DNA from: Pseudarthrobacter sulfonivorans
GTDB lineage: Bacteria > Actinomycetota > Actinomycetes > Actinomycetales > Micrococcaceae
Direction: 5' to 3'
Length of the DNA stretch: 64,000 bases
Assembly (NCBI RefSeq): GCF_001484605.1
Contig: NZ_CP013747.1
Coordinates: forward strand, 1,984,001 to 2,048,000
This document shows positions 53,785 through 62,507 of the stretch, in pieces. Position 1 is the first letter of the stretch. Each line of letters opens with the position of its first letter. The translations under genes were made by a program, and so were the position numbers. The notes under the pieces are model-generated. The model did no database searches and had not been told where the DNA came from. It was given only the letters and a program-made list of their open reading frames with translations.

Positions 53785-53800
53785 AACGCTCTCTCACTAG
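53785..53800. repeat. Left part of an inverted repeat split by IS110
   Basis: AACGCTCTCTCACTAG. Its near-perfect reverse complement is at 55488-55503 (15 of 16). Together they flank the element and palindrome 53815-53857. Confidence 0.65.
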
Positions 53801-53814
53801 ATGCGCTTAAATGA

Positions 53815-53857
53815 CCGACGCTCTCTCACTTTCCTCAAGAAAGTGAGAGAGCGTCGG
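53815..53857. repeat. Perfect 19-bp-arm palindrome downstream of pgm
   Basis: CCGACGCTCTCTCACTTTC (53815-53833) and GAAAGTGAGAGAGCGTCGG (53839-53857) are perfect complements around CTCAA. It resembles the flanking AACGCTCTCTCACTAG motif and may terminate pgm transcription. Likely a member of a dispersed repeat family. Confidence 0.85.
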
Positions 53858-53879
53858 TGTTAAAGCCGCATTAAGCCTG

Positions 53880-54110
53880 TATGCCCCTTGCGGGGCGCCC
53901 GTTCCGGGCTGAAAATGTGCCTGTGGTCGCCTGCCGACGCCGTAGTCACTATGGTTCTTTCAGTCCGTCATTAAGCCGGGCGCCGGGGATCACGCCGTGG
54001 GCCCTTCACTGTTTCCTTTTACCGAGAACGAGGACTAGATTCCGATTTTTCCCGGTGATCCCCGCGGGCGGCCGCTTCGATAATCAGAAGTTCCGCTCTG
54101 TGAGGAGATG
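53880..54110 (+). ncRNA. Possible bridge RNA region of the IS110 element
   Basis: IS110-group elements carry a structured bridge RNA in the long left non-coding end that guides target and donor choice (known for IS621 and relatives). The 240 bp before the transposase contain hairpin GCCCC-TTGC-GGGGC (53883-53896) and repeated ATTAAGCC words. The RNA itself is inferred from position only. Confidence 0.35.
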
Positions 54111-54120
54111 AGCAGTAGCC

Positions 54121-55389
54121 ATGCTGGCTGAAACCCAGGATGAGGATCAGATCATTGCCAGAGTCGCCGCGATCGACATTGGCAAGGCCGAACTCGTGTG
54201 TTGTGTCCGGGTCCCCGCGGAAGGGGACCGGAGGAAACGGTTGCAGGAGGTGTCCACGCACTCCACGATGACGCGGTCGTTGATGGAGCTGGCCAACCAT
54301 CTCGTGGACCTCCGGATCGAGCGGGTCGTGATGGAGGCGACTTCGGACTATTGGAAGCCGGTGTTTTACCTCCTGGAGGCGCACGGGCTCGAGCCGTGGC
54401 TGGTCAACGCCCGCGACGTGAAGCATCTGCCGGGCCGGCCGAAGACGGACGTGCTCGATTCCGTGTGGCTGTGCAAGGTCGCCGAGCGGCAGATGCTGCG
54501 GCCCAGTTTCGTCCCGCCTGCCCCGATCCGCCGGCTGCGGGACCTGACCCGGTACCGCGCTGATCTGGTCGGAACCCGGACCGCGGAGAAGAACCGGGTC
54601 GAAAAACTCCTCGAGGACGCGTGCATCAAGCTCTCCGTCGTCGCTTCGGATATTTTCGGGGTGTCCGGGCGGGAAATGATGGCAGCGCTCATCGCCGGCG
54701 AACGGAACCCGAGTAGGCTCGCGCAGCTGGCCCGGACCCGGATGCGGGGGAAGATCAGCGAACTTGAGGAGGCCTTCACCGGCCAATTTGATGACCACCA
54801 CGCCTTCCTGCTGGCCCGGATGCTGGCAAGGATCGACGGCATCGATGCCGATATCGCCGCGGTCGATGAACAGATCGAGGGGCAGTTGGCCCCTTTCGCG
54901 GCGGCAGCGGAACGCCTGGATGAGATCCCGGGCATCGGCCCCGTCGCTGCTGCCGCTATTATCGCCGAAATCGGGGTAGACATGACCCGGTTCCCGACCG
55001 CGGGGCACCTGTGTTCCTGGGCGAAGTTCTCCCCGGGCATCAACTCCTCCGCGGGGAAGACCAAGGGAAACGGCTCGACCGGACACGGCAACCGCTATCT
55101 CGCCCGGGTCCTGGGCGAGGCCGCCGTCGGGGCCAGCAAAACTCACACCTTTCTGGGCGAACGCCACCAGAGGATCGCGCGGCGGCGGGGCAAGAAACGC
55201 GCTATCGTCGCCACCGGACGTTCCATCCTCGTGATCATCTGGCACCTGCTCCAAGACCCGGACGCCCGGTTCAACGACCTCGGCCCCGACTACTTCAGCC
55301 GCCGCACCGACCCCGAGAGCAGAAAACGAGGCCACATCCGCCAGCTCGAAGCCCTCGGCTACACCGTCACCCTCGCACCCGCAGCCTGA
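54121..55389 (+). CDS. IS110 family transposase (DEDD recombinase)
   Basis: The 422-residue protein has the RuvC-like DEDD domain (AAIDIGKAEL with Asp19, VVMEATSDYWKPV, GRPKTDVLDSVWL) and the C-terminal Tnp_20 domain with IPGIGPVAAAAIIAEIG and the Ser-rich SPGINSSAGKTKGNGSTGHG. It acts as a bridge-RNA-guided recombinase. The frame is intact, so the element may still be active. Start ATG follows GAGGAGATGAGCAGT. Confidence 0.93.
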   Translation: MLAETQDEDQIIARVAAIDIGKAELVCCVRVPAEGDRRKRLQEVSTHSTMTRSLMELANHLVDLRIERVVMEATSDYWKPVFYLLEAHGLEPWLVNARDVKHLPGRPKTDVLDSVWLCKVAERQMLRPSFVPPAPIRRLRDLTRYRADLVGTRTAEKNRVEKLLEDACIKLSVVASDIFGVSGREMMAALIAGERNPSRLAQLARTRMRGKISELEEAFTGQFDDHHAFLLARMLARIDGIDADIAAVDEQIEGQLAPFAAAAERLDEIPGIGPVAAAAIIAEIGVDMTRFPTAGHLCSWAKFSPGINSSAGKTKGNGSTGHGNRYLARVLGEAAVGASKTHTFLGERHQRIARRRGKKRAIVATGRSILVIIWHLLQDPDARFNDLGPDYFSRRTDPESRKRGHIRQLEALGYTVTLAPAA

Positions 55390-55487
55390 CCCTACCCCGT
55401 CTTCATACCAACACCAACACCCGCCAGACCACGACGGAGTGCACCACAGTGCGCACCGACCGCGGTCACGTCCCCTCCATTTTCGGA

Positions 55488-55503
55488 CTAGTGAGACAGC
55501 GTT
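55488..55503. repeat. Right part of an inverted repeat split by IS110
   Basis: CTAGTGAGACAGCGTT, complementary to 53785-53800 with one mismatch. It overlaps the stop codon of the nitroreductase gene. Confidence 0.65.
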
Positions 55504-56107
55504 AGACGGTGCGGACAACGTCCTCGTAGCTGAACTTGGGCTTCACTGCGCCCCAGGCGTCTGCGCCGGCCTGGCCGATGTTGACCACCAGGAAGCTTTT
55601 CTGGTCGCCGGCCGGGAAGAACGCGGCGTCGATGGCGCCGAAGTCGGCTCCGGTCATCGGGCCCGCGGCGAGGCCGAGGGACCGGACGGCCAGGATGAAG
55701 TAGCCGGCCTGCAGGTGGGCGTTGTTGTTGCCGGTGGACGCAGCCAGGTCCGGGGCGGCGTCGTACATAGCCTTCGGAGCGTTGTATTCGGGGAGGAAGT
55801 TGTCCCACTGCTCGGCCCAGGCGGTGTCGTAGCTGAGGACTGCAACCAGCGGCGCGGAGGCGGTCTTGGCCTTGTTTCCGTTGGCCAGGGTGTCAACGAG
55901 CGTGGCGCGGGCCTCGTCCGAGCGGACGTAGGTCACGCGGAGGGGCTGGGAGTTGAATGCCGTGGGGCCGAACTTGGTGAGTTCGTAGATGGCGCGGGCC
56001 TGGTCCTCGGTCACCTCGCCGGTGAAGGAGTTGGCCGTGCGGGCCTCGGCAAAAATGGCGTCGACGGCGGCCGAATCGATAACCGCTTCTTCGTGGGCAA
56101 TAGTCAT
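55502..56107 (-). CDS. Malonic semialdehyde reductase RutE-like nitroreductase
   Basis: A 201-residue FMN-dependent oxidoreductase of the nitroreductase fold with FGPTAFNSQPLRVTYVRSDE, WAEQWDNFLPEYNAP and FFPAGDQKSFLVVNIGQAG, close to the RutE/HadB subgroup. RutE reduces malonic semialdehyde in uracil breakdown; other members reduce nitro compounds. ATG 56107 follows an AAAGG site; nine residues longer start possible. The NCS2 permease 1.5 kb away would fit pyrimidine use, though no other rut genes are seen. Confidence 0.85.
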   Translation of the reverse strand: MTIAHEEAVIDSAAVDAIFAEARTANSFTGEVTEDQARAIYELTKFGPTAFNSQPLRVTYVRSDEARATLVDTLANGNKAKTASAPLVAVLSYDTAWAEQWDNFLPEYNAPKAMYDAAPDLAASTGNNNAHLQAGYFILAVRSLGLAAGPMTGADFGAIDAAFFPAGDQKSFLVVNIGQAGADAWGAVKPKFSYEDVVRTV

Positions 56108-56340
56108 GGCGTACCTTTCGCTGGGCCCGCTCATCGAAAATGATGGGCCGGCGGTCTGCTTTCCATAGTTGTAACTTCAAGCACGCCCGCAATCTTCCCA
56201 ATACGGCAGGTGACGTTCCGCACAGCGGAGCCGGGATTGCGGCTTGACCCCTCCAGAAAGCCTGAGGAACATGGGCGGTAAAGGCGCAGCCTGCCTGATC
56301 GTGCTCCTGCGCCGCCCGACCCCAGCAGGGACGTGAAGAC

Positions 56341-57510
56341 ATGTCGGAGCCTCGGAAGCGCCCATCACCGGTCCGGTTCTCCGCCGTTCTGGCCGCCATC
56401 GTGGCAGTAGTGCTGACGGGCTGCACAGCGGCGCCGCCGGCGCCTGTGCAGGTCACCCGGGCGACCGTGACATACCGGACCATCCTGGCGGAATTCAGCA
56501 AACGGATGCTGGACCTCGGAGCCACGGCAGTCCTGATCGAGGCGCGGATCGACGGCGAGACATTTTCGTCGGCAGGCGGCGTCCGCAGCCTTGAAACGTC
56601 GGCGCCGGCCGAGGTCACCGACCCGGTCCACGTCGCCAGCGTCACCAAATCCATGGTGGCCGTTTCGGTCCTGAAACTGGTGGAGGAAGGCATCATCCGG
56701 CTCCAGGATCCGGTGGGGAGGCACCTCCCCGAATTCGACAGCCTGATGAAGCCGCCAGGCCCTGTCACGGTGGAGCATCTCCTGCGGCACACGAGCGGCA
56801 TGCCCAACTATCACGACCCGCAGTTGACGTCGCGCACGCTGCAGCAGGCGCTGACGCAGCCCATCACGGCTGAAGAAATTCTTGCCCTGACAGCCAGCGT
56901 GCCGTGGGTGCTGACTCCCGGCGGTGGCATGCAGTACGCCAACGCGAACTACATTGCCCTTGGCCTCATGGTGCAGCGCCTTCGCGGCCAGCCCATCGCC
57001 GAGGTCCTCCGGTCAGACACTATCGAACCCCTCAAGCTGACCGGCACCCACCTGACCGGACCCGGCCCGGCACCCGCAACCATGGTCCACGGCTACATCA
57101 CCATCGACGGCGTTCGCGTCGACACGACGTACCTGGCCGGGCTCATCGGCGACACCGCGGCCGGCTTGGTCTCGACCGTTGGCGACCTGAACACGTTCTA
57201 CGCTGCCCTCATGGACGGGCGGCTCCTGAAGCCGGCCACCGTCAAAGAGATGCTGCTGGCGCCCGAGGGCTACGGGCTGGGCCTCGAGCGGTGGGGCGAC
57301 GCCTGCGAAGGCGGCTTCTACTACGGCCACCCGGGCGACACGGCAGGATACGGAACGATGGCCCTGACAACCCCGGACGCCAGGCGCCAGTTGACCATTA
57401 ATCTGGCGTATCCACCTGGACCGCTAAACCTCACCCCGTACGCGCCCAGCAATGAGCTGGCCTGGGAAGTATTGAGGATCGCGCGGAAGGCACTCGACAG
57501 CACTTGCTGA
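56341..57510 (+). CDS. Lipoprotein serine hydrolase, beta-lactamase/class C family
   Basis: The 389-residue protein has a lipoprotein signal (FSAVLAAIVAVVLTGC) and a class C penicillin-binding fold with SxxK in ASVTKSMVAV, Tyr motif YANANY and a late HPG box (YYGHPGDTAGYG). Family members are D-aminopeptidases, esterases or EstB-like hydrolases; beta-lactamase activity is not implied. Exported and anchored outside the membrane. Single gene upstream of the permease. Confidence 0.85.
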   Translation: MSEPRKRPSPVRFSAVLAAIVAVVLTGCTAAPPAPVQVTRATVTYRTILAEFSKRMLDLGATAVLIEARIDGETFSSAGGVRSLETSAPAEVTDPVHVASVTKSMVAVSVLKLVEEGIIRLQDPVGRHLPEFDSLMKPPGPVTVEHLLRHTSGMPNYHDPQLTSRTLQQALTQPITAEEILALTASVPWVLTPGGGMQYANANYIALGLMVQRLRGQPIAEVLRSDTIEPLKLTGTHLTGPGPAPATMVHGYITIDGVRVDTTYLAGLIGDTAAGLVSTVGDLNTFYAALMDGRLLKPATVKEMLLAPEGYGLGLERWGDACEGGFYYGHPGDTAGYGTMALTTPDARRQLTINLAYPPGPLNLTPYAPSNELAWEVLRIARKALDSTC

Positions 57511-57586
57511 CCCGGACCGGGCCGCGCGGTATTGTTGCACCGGAAGATCCCAGCCCCAGCGGCAACCCCCTTGAAAGGCCCCGACC

Positions 57587-58939
57587 ATGAGCATGCTCGG
57601 AATGAAATGGAAGCTCCACGGCACCGGCAAATCGATTAAGCCCGGCCACGTGGTTGCTCCGGATGAGCGGCTGGCCTGGCCCCTGACCATCGGTGTGGGC
57701 ATGCAGCATGTCGTAGCCATGTTCGGAGCCACCTTCCTGGTGCCCATCATCACCGGCATGCCGCCGGCTACCACCCTCTTCTTCTCCGGCATCGGAACGC
57801 TGCTGTTCCTGGTGATCACCAAGGGTCGCGTTCCCAGCTACCTCGGCTCCAGCTTCGCGTTCATCGCGCCAATCATGGCGTCCCAGCAGCAGTTCGGCGT
57901 GCCCGGCGCGCTGGGCGGAGTGGTGCTCGCCGGCGTCGCCCTGGCCCTGATCGGCGCGATCGTGCAAAAGTTCGGCGCGGGCTGGATCAACCGGCTGATG
58001 CCGCCCATCGTCACAGGCGCCATCGTGGCACTGATCGGCCTGAACCTGGCCCCCGCGGCGAAAATGAACTTCGACGCCGCCCCCGTCACCGCCGTCATTA
58101 CGCTGGCCACCATCATCCTGGTCAGCGTTCTTTTCCGCGGAATCGTCGGCCGGCTCAGCATCCTCGTGGGCGTGGTGGTGGGCTACCTCGTGGCCATGCT
58201 GCGCGGCGAAGTGAGTTACGAAAAAATGGAAGCCGCCGCCTGGATCGGCCTCCCGCACTTCCAGACCCCCGAGTTCCACGTGGGCGTGCTTGGCCTCTTT
58301 GTCCCCGTGGTACTGGTCCTCGTGGCCGAAAACATCGGGCACGTGAAGTCCGTGGCGGCCATGACCGGCCAGAACCTCGACGGCGTCTCCGGCCGCGCGC
58401 TAATGGCCGACGGTGCCGCCACGGTCCTCGCCGGTATCGGCGGCGGCTCCGGCACCACCACGTACGCGGAGAACATCGGCGTTATGGCGGCCACCAAGGT
58501 GTATTCGACGGCGGCGTACTGGGTTGCCGGCGTCTTCGCCATTGTGCTGAGCTTCTCGCCGAAATTCGGCGAACTCATTGCCACGGTCCCGCCGGGCGTG
58601 CTGGGCGGAGCGGCCACCATGCTCTACGGCATGATCGGCATCCTGGGTGTCAAGATCTGGGTGCAGAACAAGGTGAACTTCTCCAACCCCGTGAACCTGA
58701 CCACCGCCGCCGTCGCCCTGATCATCGGCATTGCCGACTACACGTGGACCATCGGGGAACTGACATTCACGGGCATCGCCCTCGGCTCGGCCGCCGCCCT
58801 GGTGATTTACCACGGCATGAAAGCCATCGCGAAGGTCCGCGGCTCGGTGGCTGAACCGGAAGCGGAGCAGGCGGGCCTGCCTCCCGCCGTCAAGGCAGCC
58901 GTCAACGCAGCAGCGAAACGCGCGCAGAAGAAGCGCTGA
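57587..58939 (+). CDS. NCS2 family uracil/xanthine permease
   Basis: The 450-residue polytopic protein has about 12-14 helices and the NCS2 features: QHVVAMFGATFLVPIITGM, the glutamate-containing VAENIGHVKSVAAMTGQNLD and the GGGSGTTTYAENIGVMAATKV motif. It imports uracil or a purine by proton symport; UraA/RutG-type specificity is plausible. A basic, Ala/Lys-rich tail ends the protein. Start follows TTGAAAGGCCCC. Confidence 0.92.
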   Translation: MSMLGMKWKLHGTGKSIKPGHVVAPDERLAWPLTIGVGMQHVVAMFGATFLVPIITGMPPATTLFFSGIGTLLFLVITKGRVPSYLGSSFAFIAPIMASQQQFGVPGALGGVVLAGVALALIGAIVQKFGAGWINRLMPPIVTGAIVALIGLNLAPAAKMNFDAAPVTAVITLATIILVSVLFRGIVGRLSILVGVVVGYLVAMLRGEVSYEKMEAAAWIGLPHFQTPEFHVGVLGLFVPVVLVLVAENIGHVKSVAAMTGQNLDGVSGRALMADGAATVLAGIGGGSGTTTYAENIGVMAATKVYSTAAYWVAGVFAIVLSFSPKFGELIATVPPGVLGGAATMLYGMIGILGVKIWVQNKVNFSNPVNLTTAAVALIIGIADYTWTIGELTFTGIALGSAAALVIYHGMKAIAKVRGSVAEPEAEQAGLPPAVKAAVNAAAKRAQKKR

Positions 58940-58968
58940 CCCGTCCGCACCTGCGTCCGGCTGTTGCG

Positions 58969-59832
58969 TCAGGCCGCGTGACCGCCGCCGATGAATGGTC
59001 CGGACGGGGTTCCGATGCCGAAGACTGGCCGCGGCTCGGGACGCTTGGCGGTCAGCTCCCCGGCTGCGGGGTGCTTCAGTTGCCGGATCACCCACGGAAC
59101 CAGGTATTCCCGTGCCCAGATGAGGTCCTCGGTCCTGGCTTCCTTCCAGCCGCGGGGCAGCGGCGGCTTGGGCGCCAGGGGCTCCAGCGTGTGCGGGACA
59201 CCCAGGGCCTTCAGCACGGCCGCGGCGATGGTGTGGTGCCCCAGTGGTGAGAAGTGCAGCCGGTCCGGATCCCACATGCCCGGGTTCGACAGTTCGCGCA
59301 GGAACCACAGGTCAACCATGACCGCGTCATGGCGGGCCGCCACCGCGTGGAGGTTCTCATTGAAGATCGCCACTTTGCCGCGGATCTGGCTGAAGACTGG
59401 CGTCGCACCCCAATCCGGCCCGGCAAAGAGGACCACGGTGGCGCCGGACCTTGCCAGTTGTGCCACACCGTCGTCGATTTTTTCTGCGAGCCGGTCAGGA
59501 TCGCTGCGCCGGAAAACAATGTCGTTACCGCCGGCGGAGAGCGTGACCAGATCAGGTTTCAGGGCGACCGCCGCGGCAAGCTGGTGGTCGAGGATCTGCT
59601 GTACCAGCAGGCCCCGGACGGCAAGGTTGGCGTAGGCGAAATCAGGCTGGTTCGCACTGAGCTCCTCGGCCACACGGTCCGCCCAGCCGCGAAAACCACC
59701 CTCGCTGCGCGGCTCGGGATCTCCGATGCCCTCGGTAAAGGAATCGCCCAGTGCCACGAAGCGGTGCCACGGGTGGGGCGCCGGTTCCACAGCGGTTTTC
59801 TTGGCTGCAATGTCCTGTTTCCAGACGTTCAT
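58969..59832 (-). CDS. SGNH/GDSL hydrolase family protein
   Basis: The 287-residue protein has block I FVALGDSFTEG (nucleophile Ser), block III NLAVRGLLVQQIL with GGND in LSAGGNDIVF (block III/V region), and the catalytic DRLHFSPLGH near residue 195. It hydrolyses esters or acyl groups; no signal peptide, so cytoplasmic. It overlaps the GAF-ANTAR gene by ATGA, so it is probably under the same transcript. Confidence 0.88.
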   Translation of the reverse strand: MNVWKQDIAAKKTAVEPAPHPWHRFVALGDSFTEGIGDPEPRSEGGFRGWADRVAEELSANQPDFAYANLAVRGLLVQQILDHQLAAAVALKPDLVTLSAGGNDIVFRRSDPDRLAEKIDDGVAQLARSGATVVLFAGPDWGATPVFSQIRGKVAIFNENLHAVAARHDAVMVDLWFLRELSNPGMWDPDRLHFSPLGHHTIAAAVLKALGVPHTLEPLAPKPPLPRGWKEARTEDLIWAREYLVPWVIRQLKHPAAGELTAKRPEPRPVFGIGTPSGPFIGGGHAA

Positions 59833-60647
59833 GCCGTGCTCCCTGTTTTGTAGGGTCCCTCGCTGAGGGAGGAGGTTTCAATTCCAGCGAGTCCCCGGAA
59901 AGGGGCGTTTTCCTGGTCACGTCCGGCGGGGTCCGGGCGCGAGGCAGCCACAATATTCAAGGCGGTCTCACGAAGCCCCTGGCGGGTGTGCCGCGCGACG
60001 GTCCGGAGGTACTGCAGGGCCGCCTCATGGCCGAGTCCGTAATCGGATTTGAGGGTGCTCACTGCCAGGTCCATAAGCACCATGGAGCTTTGGGCTACGG
60101 CCAGTTGCGCGCCGGCTTCGGCCCGCTCCGCCACCCGCACCACCATCCACAGCGACCGGGCCACCTGCCGCGCATACCGGCGCGTCCTGATGATGTCCTC
60201 GCTGGTGAAGGCGTGGGGAGTGGAAGCGTAGAGGCTCAGTGCGGCGCTCCAACCGGCGGCGGCCGCAATCGGCATTGACAGCAGCGACCTGACGCCGTGG
60301 TCCGCGGCAGCACTGGCATAGCCCGGCCATCGCCGGTCGCGGGCGACGTCGGCCAGGTGCACAAAATTCCCCGTGCGCACGGCCTCAAGCACGGGTCCGT
60401 CTGCAAACGAGCACTGTTCTTCGTCTGCGGCGCGGGCCGCGGGAGTGCCGGCTGCGGCGGTTCGGGCCGATCCGGGGCGGAAGAAGGTGACAGCCCAGCT
60501 GATCCCGCGGGAATCGCCATCGATGTCGCGCATGAACTCGCGGGTAACCGCAGCAAGGAAGTCTTCAACATCCGTGCTGTCGAACACCACATCCTGGGGG
60601 TCGGGAAGCGATTCCCAGCCCGGCTCCCCCGGTGTCTCCGCGGCCAT
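59829..60647 (-). CDS. GAF-ANTAR regulator
   Basis: The 272-residue protein has a GAF domain (ADGPVLEAVRTGNFVHLADV, HGVRSLLSMPIAAAAGWSAA) and a C-terminal ANTAR RNA-binding domain with helices (AVAQSSMVLMDLAVSTLKSD, AALQYLRTVARHTRQGLRET). It is intact, unlike the copy at 10911. It is likely an antiterminator controlling a transcript by binding paired hairpins, possibly the SGNH gene that follows. Ligand unknown. Confidence 0.88.
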   Translation of the reverse strand: MAAETPGEPGWESLPDPQDVVFDSTDVEDFLAAVTREFMRDIDGDSRGISWAVTFFRPGSARTAAAGTPAARAADEEQCSFADGPVLEAVRTGNFVHLADVARDRRWPGYASAAADHGVRSLLSMPIAAAAGWSAALSLYASTPHAFTSEDIIRTRRYARQVARSLWMVVRVAERAEAGAQLAVAQSSMVLMDLAVSTLKSDYGLGHEAALQYLRTVARHTRQGLRETALNIVAASRPDPAGRDQENAPFRGLAGIETSSLSEGPYKTGSTA

Positions 60648-60770
60648 GTTCCACGCCTAGGTTCGAAACGCGTGGCCCACTGCAAAACCTGCTTCTAGGA
60701 TACGTCCGGCGAAGGCCCCCAGGGCGTGGTCCAGCCACATAAAAACCGCAGTCCGGGCACAGAACAGTGC

Positions 60771-61088
60771 TTACCCGGCGTCGAAACTTTCGTCGCCGTC
60801 GTCGTTCGGTGATTTGTTCTTGGCGCGGTCGGTTCCGCTGCCGTCCGGCAGGCCGGCAGCATCCTGTCCCGATTCCGACGAGAAGGGTCCAGAACCCTGC
60901 GAATCGGCGTTGGCGTCGTTGATCTCCGCCTCCGCGGAGGGCACGTCGGCGTCGCGCGGGACGGGCGGTTCGCCCGGCTCGAACCCGGGATCATTGGTCT
61001 CCGCGCCGCCCAGCTCCTGTTCCGGCGTCGGCGTGCCGTAGCCGCCCACTTCCTCGTCCGGTTCCGTGCGCTGGTTGTCCTGACTCAT
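60771..61088 (-). CDS. Acidic disordered hypothetical protein, 105 residues
   Basis: Very rich in Glu, Asp, Gly and Ser with no hydrophobic core (EQELGGAETNDPGFEPGEPP); no signal peptide. The start follows a GAGGAA site. No family is recognised. It is divergent from the DUF6328 gene. Confidence 0.65.
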   Translation of the reverse strand: MSQDNQRTEPDEEVGGYGTPTPEQELGGAETNDPGFEPGEPPVPRDADVPSAEAEINDANADSQGSGPFSSESGQDAAGLPDGSGTDRAKNKSPNDDGDESFDAG

Positions 61089-61231
61089 GGTTCCTCCTTG
61101 TTGTGGATGTGAATCTGACGTGCCCTCATCATTTGAATCGGCAAATAATCAGTAAACTTATCAAACGTTGCCCTTGGCGCAACTTCAGCCTAGTTTTGGA
61201 GCACACGCCTAGCCCCGGAGCAAGGAGAAAC

Positions 61232-61726
61232 ATGTCGGATGGGGAGGACTTCACCGGCAGCACCGGCCGGAATGAAACCCGCGAGGAGCAGCTTGACCGG
61301 AACTGGGCTGAGTTGCTGCAGGAACTCCGGGTGCTGCAGACCGGGGTCCAGATCCTGGCCGGTTTTCTGCTGACGCTGCCGTTCCAGCAGCGGTTCGAGG
61401 ACCTGGACGTTTTCCAGGTGGGCCTCTACCTCGTCAACGTGGTGATCGCGACGCTGACCACCGCCTTTATCCTGCTGCCCGTCAGCGTCCACCGCCGGCT
61501 CTTCCGCCAAAGGCTCAAGGAAACCCTGGTCTCCAGCGCAGACACCATTACCAAAATTGCCCTGGCCGGCGTGGGGATGCTCAGTGTCGGGACAGCCGCC
61601 CTGGTCTTCGACGTGACAGCGGGCCGCACCGCCGGCCTGACCGCCGGCGGAATCCTGCTGGCGGTCCTTCTGGTGCTGCTGGTCTACGTCCCGCTGCGGC
61701 TCAATAAACGCGCAGCCGAACAATAG
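61232..61726 (+). CDS. DUF6328 family membrane protein
   Basis: The 164-residue product starts at ATG 61232 behind AAGGAGA. It carries four helices: LQTGVQILAGFLLTLPF, VGLYLVNVVIATLTTAFILL, ITKIALAGVGMLSVGTAALV and LTAGGILLAVLLVLLVYVPL. The NWAELLQELRVLQTG segment before helix 1 marks DUF6328. Function unknown. The next gene encodes another small membrane protein. Confidence 0.85.
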   Translation: MSDGEDFTGSTGRNETREEQLDRNWAELLQELRVLQTGVQILAGFLLTLPFQQRFEDLDVFQVGLYLVNVVIATLTTAFILLPVSVHRRLFRQRLKETLVSSADTITKIALAGVGMLSVGTAALVFDVTAGRTAGLTAGGILLAVLLVLLVYVPLRLNKRAAEQ

Positions 61727-61768
61727 CCAGGTCAGCAAGCTGCGGGGGATTCGTTCGAAGGAGTGCAC

Positions 61769-62431
61769 ATGCGCACGTGGGCCAAGGAACACGGGCTTCT
61801 GCTCGCCAACGCCGGACTTTTCCTGGCGTTTTTTGTTGGCATGATCCTCTCCGGAGCTGCCGCGTACAGCGAGGACCAGGCGGCCCACGGGCAGCCGGGA
61901 GTCACGGTTCTGGAGTACCTGTCTACGGGCAATTTTGTGGAGGCCACGTTTGAAAACTGGGAATCCGAGTTCCTGCAGATGGCCATGTACGTGATCCTGA
62001 CCGTGTTCCTTTTCCAGAAGGGGTCCTCCGAATCCAAGCCCGTGGGCAAGGCTGCGCCGCAGGACCAGGATCCGCGCGATGCCACCATCAGCAAGGCCAC
62101 GCCGTGGCCGGTGAAGCGCGGCGGCCTGGTGCTGAAGCTGTATGAGCACTCCCTGTCCATACTCCTGCTGCTGCTGTTTGTTGCCTCGTTCAGCCTGCAC
62201 GCCGCCGGCGGAACGTCGGCCTACAACGAGGAGCAGCAAACCCACGGCCAGCCCACCGTCACCCTGTTCCAGTACTTGGCCACCAGCCGGTTCTGGTTCG
62301 AGTCCTTCCAGAACTGGCAAAGCGAATTCCTCGCCGTGGCGGTCCTGGTGGGCGCCTCCGTCTACCTCCGCGAAAAGGGCTCACCCGAGTCCAAGCCGGT
62401 GGCCGAGCCGCATTACGAGACCGGGGCCTGA
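61769..62431 (+). CDS. DUF6766 family membrane protein with duplicated halves
   Basis: The 220-residue protein is built of two similar halves: AHGQPGVTVLEYLSTGNFVE, FENWESEFLQMAMYVIL and THGQPTVTLFQYLATSRFWF, FQNWQSEFLAVAVLVGA, each followed by an F/L-x-x-KGS-ES-KPV tail. Each half has two membrane helices. ATG 61769 follows AAGGAG; it is 42 bp after the DUF6328 stop, so the two may be one operon. Function unknown. Confidence 0.85.
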   Translation: MRTWAKEHGLLLANAGLFLAFFVGMILSGAAAYSEDQAAHGQPGVTVLEYLSTGNFVEATFENWESEFLQMAMYVILTVFLFQKGSSESKPVGKAAPQDQDPRDATISKATPWPVKRGGLVLKLYEHSLSILLLLLFVASFSLHAAGGTSAYNEEQQTHGQPTVTLFQYLATSRFWFESFQNWQSEFLAVAVLVGASVYLREKGSPESKPVAEPHYETGA

Positions 62432-62507
62432 GCGGCGCGCGCCCAGGCAGCCGCAGCCCAGGCAGTAAGCCCAGCGCCGCCGGGGGCGCTTGCCGCCGGG
62501 GCTGGCT

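Larger units (their letters stand above)
53860..55487 (+). mobile_element. IS110-family insertion sequence
   Basis: An IS110-type transposase gene with about 240 bp of non-coding DNA ahead and about 100 bp behind. IS110 elements have no terminal inverted repeats, so exact ends cannot be set; 53860 and 55487 are the limits given by the flanking repeats. Placement between palindromic repeats fits the known preference of some IS110 elements for REP-like targets. Confidence 0.75.
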
